This document shows positions 57,701 through 64,000 of a stretch of DNA of 64,000 nt, one piece after another (position 1 is the first letter of the stretch; each line of letters begins with the position of its first letter). The notes beneath the pieces were generated by a model that did not search any database, had not been told where the DNA came from, and saw only the letters and a program-made list of their open reading frames with translations. The position numbers and the translations under genes are program-made. This DNA comes from Anadara kagoshimensis. Lineage: Eukaryota; Mollusca; Bivalvia; Arcoida; Arcidae. Location of the stretch: NCBI GenBank assembly GCA_021292105.1, contig CM037870.1, positions 66,276,018 to 66,340,017 of the forward strand, read 5' to 3'.

Positions 57701-60700
57701 GTTGATCAGACCACCAAAATAACCACATGTGCAGTATGAAAACTAAAACTAATACAGAAAGCATGCATAAATGCAAAATCTAATATAGCATCTTGTAAGA
57801 TTAACTCACCTTTCCTTACCAGTCTTGGTCACTAGACATACAAGTCAATAAAATCACATTTATGTACAGAAATTCTTTTAAAAAAACAACCAAATGCAAA
57901 ATCTCCACTTCGGTGACTGAGTCACCTTTCACTTCCTGGGCTAGAATCCAGTTCTGGACAGATCCTAGTTTGAGGAAGTTTGTCAGTTCACTTGTTAAAG
58001 GTCTGTGTAATTCTCAAGGCACTCTGGTTTCCTCCACATCCTTGAACTGATGGCATCAATGTAAGTGAAATAATCTTAAATGGGGCACAATCAGGCCAAA
58101 GATAAAACTTTTCAAACTACTTGGCACTTTATTTGAATCATTGGTGCACAAAGTAGATTTAACTTGGCTATAGGCATGATAAAAATGACGTCATTTTATT
58201 TTATCTTAATTTTTTTTATTTTAGCATTACATTGTGACAAATTAATTATAGAAATAGAATCAGAGATGATGTCTGACAAATTATCTACTTGGCACTGAGC
58301 TGTCAGTGTGAATAAAGTTTGACTCGTCACTGGGCTGTTAACTTGGTCAGAACAATTGGCTAAGTTCTTTATATGAGACCTGGGAATAAAACTCTATTAC
58401 TCTACTCTACTCTCAAACAATAACAAGCTGTTTTATTGAAAACTAGTGTCATAAACCAGATCTTTATAAAGATGGATGGATGATCTTTATAAAGATGGAT
58501 GGAGGAATGAATGAATGAATGAATGAATGAATGAATGAGATAATTGATGTCCTAGTCAAGAATATTTCACTTATATTCAGATGTTACCAGCTATAGATGA
58601 CATGTCAGAATTTTTTACATTTGCAGCATGCTCAAGGCAATGTGCACATAAGGTTTTTTTAAAATGCCATGCCTGCTGAGGTGGGGACATCTGGTTTTAT
58701 GGTCTCTTCTTAAGGACCCTTTGACTTTTATTTCTAAATAATGAATGCTTGGAGAAAGAACAGCCACTGCCTATTTTTAAGTCTTGGTCTGACCCCAACC
58801 TGGGTTGAAATCCATGACTTCTCACATATGGTGTAAATATTGGTAATTTATTTATTATTGATGAAATTATCTCCCTTTAACTGATACTTATTCCCCATTA
58901 AACTTTGAAACCTTTAGTCTCACATAATTTGTGGACAGCAATATCAGACCACTGATCTTTTGTTCACTATTTAAACTGATATTCTAGTAGGAAGATGGTT
59001 TATTTTTGCAGTTCACTTATCATACATGTATATACAGTATTGTCTAATATTCATGCTAGATCCAGTTTCACAATCATTCATTGCTTAACAACTAAAATCA
59101 GGAAAAAATGATAAAATCCTAATAGTTTTGTTAAGTTTTAAGATATTCTGGATTTCATCTTTAAGATTCTGGATGTCATCTTTAAGTTACCGACATTGTA
59201 AGATAACATATAATAGTTAACTTTATTTATTTGGCCAAATATAGGTTTTAAAACTTAGTTGAGAAATTATTGTAAAACTGGACCAAGATACAAAAAAATC
59301 CTTTGACAATGAAGGACATTTGGGTAGAAAACTGTTGGTAGGGATGGCACGATATATCGGTATATCGATATACCAATCAATGGGCTTCTCCCGACGATAA
59401 TCGATATTGATTTTTCAAACATCGATAAGTAACTAGAAAATCCAAAACTTCAGAAAAACAATTAAAAGATCGATTATACAATGTATAAAACAATGCCTTA
59501 CTTGTTTTTATTTATATTTATTCAAACGAGCTCCAATTCTCATAACATGTGCATTTGTACATATAGGTAAGTACGTCATCAATTCTTGGGCACCTCTGAA
59601 ATGATGCGAAATCCTTTAGATGCTTGAGTGCACCTTATTACAGAGGGAAGTACTCCAAGCGTATGCATGATTAAGATACACTCCTCTTTTAAGCCTCTAG
59701 TTTACATTGTTAAGCACATGGTCATTCAAAAAATGCTTCATATGGCATGATTTTAGGTAGTTAGATATGATGTATCAAGACTTTTCTCCATGCAGATTAT
59801 TTTTCCGATATGTATCGATAGTTATCGGCATGAAAAGAACGATAATAGATACTGAATTTCAGCAGCGATTGCCAGCCCTAACTGTTGGTACATATATTTC
59901 TTTATAACAGTATTTTCTTTATACATGTAGTTACAAAATCACTCTGTGACAAACTTGGTCATTACAAAGAGGGGTTGACTGTATTAACAACTTCATTTTC
60001 AAATACATGTATACATGCTTTATTGTATAGCTCACCTGTTCATATTTACAATGTAGAATTTGTAAAGCCTGGAAATCTTGTTCTTTAAGTTCTGGTGGAT
60101 ATTGTCTAACACAAACAGGTTTGCATTCTCCAAGTTGTGGAATTTTTAATGTGTGATATTCCTTTTTCATGTCAAGTCCAAACAGGGCACGACTGAAATT
60201 GCAAAGTAGTCAATTTGATTTCCTTGTGGATTCAGAGATAGTTACTAAACCTGCTGATGCAGAGGATCATACACAGTGTCTATATTTATGTATTCTAGCT
60301 GGTGCTTGTTTAATAACATTGATATTATAATTATTGTCATTGTCTAATCAATTACTTACCTAATTAAATAAAAAAAATACAAGATATTCACTATCACAAT
60401 ACACAAATTGCATACTTAACATAATGTAAAAGTCCTGGTGATCATGTGACCAATTAAAAACTAGAAATACTGTGAGAAAAACTTACAAAGGATACCCTGC
60501 CATGAATTCATGTCCACCAAGGGTCTTTCCAGAAAGCTTTTCACCACTGTGTTACTACCCCCTTCCCCCTTAATTGTAGAAGATTAAACAAACAAAAGTG
60601 ACGGAATACCTCCCTGCTACAGCTCTATCTGTGTAGCCAAGAAACACAGTTTTCATTAACCTTTCTCCATCAGGATCAAGTGTTTGTACATAGCGAGTTT

Positions 60701-60740
60701 TGGCAGGTCCTGCCTTCTCTGCAATCATTTTAACACTCAT
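48388..60740 (-). CDS. Unrecognised conserved-looking 8-exon gene, 257 residues
   Basis: Exons in transcript order: 60740-60610, 60192-60036, 56289-56204, 53498-53395, 52672-52596, 52054-51968, 50262-50188, 48444-48388. They sum to 774 nt, 257 residues plus TGA, with GT-AG junctions and frame kept at all seven splices. The product starts MSVKMIAEKAGPAKTRYVQT and ends NMREMMYV. It shows no signal peptide or clear membrane helix. A strand-helix-strand pattern runs through FSVIVTNTVVPANKCHFVAD and ERLVLLSTVRLDLQ, and late segments read DPLLCMFIQMIK and IEGIPCNCLLAPGQK. That order, and a C-terminal hydrophobic-Tyr-X ending (MYV), faintly recalls proteasome assembly chaperone 1 (PSMG1). I see no diagnostic identity, so no function is assigned. 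The exon structure is well supported; the weakest splice is the first donor (gtattc). Confidence 0.75.
48530..48605 (-). mobile_element. SINE family B scrap
   Basis: ggggaaacaggagtgccaag and gaaaccaacaaaccttagca resemble the middle of family B. Confidence 0.35.
49239..49495. repeat. 42-bp minisatellite, six copies
   Basis: tgtgaccttgaatataagac starts at 49241, 49283, 49325, 49367, 49409 and 49451. The period divides by three, so open frames appear on both strands; they are not genes. Confidence 0.95.
50188..50262 (-). CDS. Unrecognised gene, exon 7
   Basis: Acceptor cattttag, donor ATT|gtaagt, phase 0. It encodes AIGKFQDILSNWTHLKFDKD and LSMSI. Confidence 0.78.
50433..50616. mobile_element. 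Small MITE of the same family in an intron of the minus-strand gene
   Basis: Starts tgtccaatctgccttaaagg and ends agacaggtttgactagt. Confidence 0.6.
51007..51330 (+). mobile_element. SINE family A, nearly full length, in an intron of the minus-strand gene
   Basis: The head ggtggctcagttggtagagt and caggttcaaaccctgg are good boxes A and B. The body is gaaatgaaagtcacagggtc; the tail is ggatataagtgaaatattct and tgactaggacatgat. Confidence 0.85.
51737..51776. repeat. (TA)n microsatellite
   Basis: About 40 bp of TA beside a degraded pogo-type MITE. Confidence 0.9.
51777..51958. mobile_element. Degraded pogo/Tigger-type MITE next to exon 6 of the minus-strand gene
   Basis: agtagaacctacatgtactt at the left; gtgatgagcgaggtggcaaa and tttagaggtttcactt at the right. 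It ends about 10 bp from the exon 6 donor. Confidence 0.5.
51968..52054 (-). CDS. Unrecognised gene, exon 6
   Basis: Acceptor tttgtgtag, donor CAG|gtaaat, phase 0. It encodes IEGIPCNCLLAPGQKAGNGP and PNTFDGSKQ. Confidence 0.78.
52596..52672 (-). CDS. Unrecognised gene, exon 5
   Basis: Acceptor ttgtttcag, donor AAG|gtttgt, phase 0. It encodes TKHPELPGDIKISDPLLCMF and IQMIK. Confidence 0.75.
53395..53498 (-). CDS. Unrecognised gene, exon 4
   Basis: Acceptor attattag, donor T|gtaagt, phase 1. It encodes KVERLVLLSTVRLDLQMSEF and EIRPIYESYFNTRR. Confidence 0.75.
53695..53862 (+). mobile_element. SINE family B, headless
   Basis: Contains gtttgcttgccaaaggtctg, cactctggttcactccac and gactttggtgtaaaacacc. 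Confidence 0.6.
54012..55927. mobile_element. pogo/Tigger-type MITE split by a 1.7-kb element
   Basis: The left end tacagtaaaaccccagttca and right end aacaaggttttactgta, with gataagcaaggtggcaaagt just inside, are the two halves of one MITE (compare 51777-51958). Confidence 0.6.
54118..55862. mobile_element. 1.7-kb element with long imperfect inverted ends, nested in a MITE
   Basis: Left tagtcgagtaggcatttta, gaacctagaaatgttc and ttagttgccctttgggcaa are mirrored at the right by tgcctgcagggcaactaacc, catttctaggttcaag and gtcaactcgacta. The arms are about 130 bp. No protein recognised inside. Confidence 0.65.
55945..56200 (+). mobile_element. SINE family B touching exon 3 of the minus-strand gene
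   Basis: Contains aggtggctgggtggctgcgt, gtgtgagaaagttttcttgt, cactccggttaactccatc and gactgaggtgtagaatact. Its tail ends at the exon 3 splice donor. Confidence 0.6.
56204..56289 (-). CDS. Unrecognised gene, exon 3
   Basis: Acceptor gttatttcag, donor AG|gtatgt, phase 2. It encodes FSVIVTNTVVPANKCHFVAD and KVIEMCLK. Confidence 0.78.
57317..57365. repeat. T-rich run followed by G18
   Basis: T13-C-T17 then 18 G. Length is likely uncertain in assembly. Confidence 0.85.
57543..57625 (-). other. tRNA-like sequence, not a convincing tRNA
   Basis: On the minus strand, tgtagctcagctgctcgtgc and ctgggttcgatccctgg look like tRNA boxes A and B, but the acceptor arms do not pair and no clean anticodon stem is seen. 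Probably a SINE head. Confidence 0.45.
57905..58090 (+). mobile_element. SINE family B
   Basis: Contains cggtgactgagtcacctttc, gtttgtcagttcacttgtta, cactctggtttcctccacat and tgtaagtgaaataatctta. Confidence 0.6.
58505..58542. repeat. (AATG)n microsatellite
   Basis: About nine aatg units at the edge of a SINE. Confidence 0.9.
58546..58835 (-). mobile_element. SINE family A
   Basis: Reverse orientation: gtcctagtcaagaatatttc, taaaatgccatgcctgctga, tctgaccccaacctggg. Confidence 0.7.
59059..59286. mobile_element. Old copy of the ggccccggtttcaca MITE
   Basis: Both arms survive in diverged form (gatccagtttcacaatcatt and gagaaattattgtaaaactg) around a similar interior. Confidence 0.45.
59339..59880. 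mobile_element. hAT-type MITE with 8-bp target-site duplication
   Basis: The element starts tagggatggcacgatatatc and ends gattgccagcccta, flanked on both sides by actgttgg (59331-59338 and 59881-59888). The interior is rich in cgata. 542 bp, non-coding, in intron 2 of the minus-strand gene. Confidence 0.85.
60036..60192 (-). CDS. Unrecognised gene, exon 2
   Basis: Acceptor gcaatttcag, donor CAG|gtgagc, phase 0. It encodes RALFGLDMKKEYHTLKIPQL through LQILHCKYEQ. Confidence 0.75.
60610..60740 (-). CDS. Unrecognised gene, exon 1 (residues 1-43)
   Basis: ATG at 60740 with an in-frame TAA 24 nt upstream; donor AG|gtattc, phase 2. It encodes TRYVQTLDPDGERLMK and TVFLGYTDRAVAG. Confidence 0.65.
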
Positions 60741-60745
60741 TGCAT
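60737..60745 (-). promoter_or_regulatory. Two-codon upstream ORF overlapping the start codon
   Basis: The leader reads ATGCAATGAG. A first ATG (60745-60743) gives Met-Gln-stop, and its TGA overlaps the main ATG (60740-60738) by two bases. This arrangement can permit reinitiation or damp translation. It applies only if transcription starts upstream of 60745. Confidence 0.45.
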
Positions 60746-61609
60746 CTTCTTGAAAATTTTCTTAATTTAAATTTCAGTCAGTAAGCAATAATTTCACTCC
60801 TAAAAATTGATAAAAGCATATATAGACATAAAAATAATTTGAGGTGTAATGATCAATATTAAATTTTGTACCAATTAAATATCGGTATAACTACTTCAAT
60901 CGGCTTTAAATCAATTAGGGAATTTCGAATTTAAATTAAATATTGTAATGTTCTATAATAAAAAAATACCTAAACAGAATGACTATATATACTAAATGAT
61001 TTGGCACATATAAATGATGTGGAACAGATGTCACACACTTTTCTCTCTGTCACATCAGGCTGTGATTAATGTACAATCATGAATCTTGAAATTTTTCTGC
61101 AATATATACAGGTCTGGGATCTCCTTCTACATGGAGAAAAATCAATATCCCTCGATCAGTAGATTGGTGTCTATCTGTTTCTGCTACTGTAGCTATATAA
61201 TACACCTGCACACTTCAATCGTTTGGTCAGAAACAGGTTTAAAATCAAATAAAAACATGTACCTTTTTTGAAAAAGGGCCACGTAGATTCATTTCTTTTT
61301 AGGGAGGCTTGAAATTTAGATTTTAAGTTAGATACAATAGTATTGTTAGAAATAAAGGAAAATTATACGTTAAAACATATATAGATACGAGTTGGTAATC
61401 AAAAGTGGAACGAGTTGACTAGTATTCTTACAAATACGTCATTATCGAGAAAAAGTACTAAATATAGAAAAAAGTAATTGCACTAGGTAGAGATAAAGAA
61501 AGAGAGGGAGCAACTTTTAGTTTTACCATTCTTGGGGATCATTTACATTTGCATGTCACTCACTTGTGGACTAAGATTTGTGTACAAAGTTATACCCCGG
61601 AAGTAACAG

Positions 61610-61860
61610 TTGCTAGATAATTGAAAAACAAAAACCGGTACATTGCCCGGAAAACGTCATTCCATCCCCCAAGCTCCGAAACAGCGCCCACCTCCTAGCT
61701 CCGTATGTCATAAAAGAGATACAAATGTTGGCCGTTGTTCGGAGCTTGAACATTCCTTTCTCTTCCATGACTGTGGACGCTGTTTCGGAGCTTGTATCTT
61801 GCTAGATAATTGAAAAATTAAAACCGGAACACACGATACATTATCTGGAAACCTTGCGTC
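61610..61860. other. CpG-rich inverted repeat between the divergent genes
   Basis: aagctccgaaacagcgcccac at about 61670 is mirrored by gtggacgctgtttcggagct at about 61771. Outside them ttgctagataattgaaaaa repeats directly at about 61610 and 61799. It could be a shared promoter region or a small element. Confidence 0.4.
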
Positions 61861-61904
61861 AAAATCATCTGTTGTAAATGTTATTTCAATAATTCAATAT
61901 GATA

Positions 61905-62015
61905 AATTGTTGGTAGAGTGCTCGCTCCGTAAGTGGAGGTCGTGGGTTCGATCCCCGACCGGGTCTGACACAAGACTTGAACTGAAGTGGATAGTGACTG
62001 TTCTTTCGCCAAACT
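61905..62015 (+). mobile_element. SINE family A head
   Basis: ttggtagagtgctcgctccg and gggttcgatccccgacc are intact boxes; the copy stops after gtgactgttctttcgcc. Confidence 0.65.
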
Positions 62016-62019
62016 ATTT

Positions 62020-63204
62020 CAAAAATTGTTAAATAAAATAATAATGATAATAATATATCTTTCATTTTTTTTAACTGAATCAGCGGCATTGTATTAAATG
62101 TCGCCGACTGAATAAATATTAAAATGTGATTTACACCCCCTCATACACCCTTATTATGACCATGGGGCATGGGGAACAATCTTTAAATTTGTTCCGTAAC
62201 ATTTTTAAAAAAAATATTGCAGTATTGCATTATTAGTATTTAATAATTATTTCATATGTTTTTCCGACTGTGTATTTCTGATCAGTAACATATGTATATC
62301 CTCTTTAGAAGTGAGACATATATCACCTATAATCAACAGGGTTTACCTTACAATTTGCAACATCAATATTGACACGTGAGTATATAATGACAAATAAGTT
62401 TTTATTCCCGGTAATTTTTTTCCCATTTTGATTGATTCTGAAAAGATGTGTTCTAATAAATTAAAGTTAGATAAGTTATTTGAACAAGAAGACATACTGT
62501 GACGTCTCGACTTGTTTGACCGTATGAACTGGTGAACTGTCTGACTTACAGAATTGAATTAATTTTGAAAATTAAAATTGATTGAGATCTATGATTTTTT
62601 ATTTGACTGAATTTATCTATAATCATTTAAATTGCCTTAAATGATTATACAACTCCTATTACCCTGACTTATCTCGTAAAATTACCTTAATACATTCAAA
62701 GCAATGAGAAAGCTGCACGAAGGACTTTATCTAGCTTTCATTTGTTCTGAAATTTGTGAAAAATAGTTTATCGTTCATTGTGGAATTGTTGTATCCAAAC
62801 TTCACAAAATATATCATTTTGACTTGAAATCAAACTTTAAAACCCATGACAAACCTACATGTTACATATGGATACAGCTTAACACAATGGGTCGCCGGAA
62901 AGTTTCGAGCGGTATCGGAAATTACCGAATATTAGCAGTTCGTTCAGGCAAGTTTTTAGTGTACTACAGGTGTTAAAAACTGTCAGACACATCAATATTG
63001 ACAACAGCATAATACAAAGTTACCGGTGAAGGTCCATTGATATTTTAGTAACAGGAAGTTTGATCAGGATAAAAATCTATTTAATATCTAGGTATCAAGG
63101 TTCATTTGCATATCATCAGACAATAATAAAGTGGCCTAATATTTTAAACAACTTCGCAATGTTTACTTTTTATATTTAGTCGGACAAGGCGATTTGAGAA
63201 ATTT
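62020..63204. other. Upstream region of the GPR157-like gene
   Basis: AT-rich; no repeat or exon recognised. Probably contains its promoter or leader. Confidence 0.4.
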
Positions 63205-63616
63205 ATGATGGCGGAATATTCGTGGTGGGTTGTCACTGTTGTTAGTTCTTTACTGTCGATTATTGGCGGGATCATTATAATATACACTTATAGCGTAATA
63301 TCGGTTATACAAAATAGTACCCGGGAAATGCTGGTATGTTTGACAATTGCGGATATGGCCACTGCTTTTGGAAACATGGTTGGATCAATACGTTTCGCGG
63401 TTTATTACTACCGTACCAATAGTTACATGTTCCCTTCAGATGAATTGTGTATAGCTCAAAGTTTTGTCACCACAATGTCCAGTCTGAGTTCCTTCATTTG
63501 GACCTTGCTGATAGCTCTTCACTTGTTTCTTCTGGTTAAGCATAACGGCAATGATATCTACAGAACATCCAAAATCGCTAAAATTGTGTTTCATATCAGC
63601 GGCTGGTGCCTACCAG
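63205..63616 (+). CDS. GPR157-like seven-helix receptor, first exon (gene runs off the window)
   Basis: Starts MMAEYSWWVVTVVSSLLSII. TM1 is about residues 7-32, TM2 about 41-66 (LVCLTIADMATAFGNMVGS) and TM3 about 88-112 (SSLSSFIWTLLIALHLFLLV). The next helix begins IVFHISGWCLP at a donor, ccag|gtaaaa, so the exon ends at 63616 in phase 1. The Cys before TM3 (LCIAQSF), the SSFxWTxxIALxLxL run and the FHxxSW motif are the pattern of GPR157 and related cAMP-receptor-like proteins. The open frame past 63616 is intron. The remaining helices lie beyond 64000, so completeness cannot be judged. Confidence 0.7.
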
Positions 63617-63902
63617 GTAAAATTCATATTTTCAAATACAATACAATGAACTTTATTTATAGTCTATACAATTTAACAAACACCATAAGCTCTAGAGCTT
63701 TTACAATCGACTTACATAAATTACATAAGCACACATTTACAACAAAAATTATACAAAGCATACAGGTATGAAAGCGAGCATGCAAAGCACTAAAAAGCAA
63801 AATGAACACAGACCTTAAAAGAATGAGCTAAAAAGGAAACAGTCTAAAAGGCAAAAACAAGCACATGCAGCTAACTGTTATACCTGTAAGATAATTATAG
63901 AT

Positions 63903-64000
63903 AGGGTTGGAGTTTTACGTTCCGGTCAAGGACATTTAACTTAAATATAGATGTCAAAAGCTATAGATGAAATTTTGACCTTTGCAGTGCGCTTAGGGCA
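63903..64000 (-). mobile_element. SINE family A, cut by the window end
   Basis: gttttacgttccggtcaagg, agctatagatgaaattttga and gcagtgcgcttagggca match the tail half of family A. Confidence 0.6.

Overview
This window looks like AT-rich nuclear DNA of an invertebrate animal, most likely a bivalve or other mollusc. Genes are split by GT-AG introns, coding exons are short, and the space between them is filled with tRNA-derived SINEs, MITE-type inverted-repeat elements, a Penelope-like retroelement fragment and minisatellites. There is no sign of prokaryotic organisation. The mollusc assignment is an inference from the repeat types and protein resemblance; no species can be named.

Four protein-coding genes can be supported. 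(1) 15079-31406, plus strand: a complete 14-exon group II PLP-dependent decarboxylase of 495 residues. The conceptual splice keeps frame at every junction. Several signatures place it with histidine decarboxylase rather than aromatic-L-amino-acid decarboxylase, so it probably makes histamine. (2) 36494-37786, plus strand: a coding region without introns for a 430-residue class A peptide GPCR of the FMRFamide / myosuppressin / sex-peptide-receptor type. (3) 48388-60740, minus strand: a complete 8-exon gene for a 257-residue protein I do not recognise, found by stitching exons too short to stand out as ORFs. (4) 63205 to beyond the window end, plus strand: the first coding exon of a GPR157-like seven-helix receptor. 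Genes 3 and 4 are divergent, separated by about 2.5 kb containing a CpG-rich inverted repeat.

Layout: 1-15 kb is repeat territory (145-bp minisatellite at 0.9-2.4 kb, several inverted-repeat elements, a decayed minisatellite near 6.5-7 kb), ending in a possible promoter cluster at 14.47-14.51 kb. 15-32 kb is the histidine decarboxylase gene; intron 2 holds the Penelope-like RT fragment and other introns hold SINEs and MITEs. 31.4-36.5 kb is mostly unannotatable intergenic DNA. 36.5-38 kb is the peptide GPCR. 38.6-47.6 kb is dominated by two tandem copies of a large foldback-type element with long inverted arms carrying a 22-bp-periodic triple motif; the second copy has picked up later insertions, one with a clean 6-bp target-site duplication. 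48.3-60.8 kb is the minus-strand gene with nested elements in its introns. The last 3 kb lead into the GPR157-like gene.

The genes share no operon-like link. A biogenic-amine synthesis gene and a neuropeptide-type receptor are neighbours, but nothing in the sequence shows co-regulation. The most unusual structures are the twin foldback element, the 671-bp GATATC/ATCGAT-filled insertion, the unrecognised 8-exon gene, and unrelated minisatellites that each repeat the nuclear-receptor half-site TCAAGGTCA.
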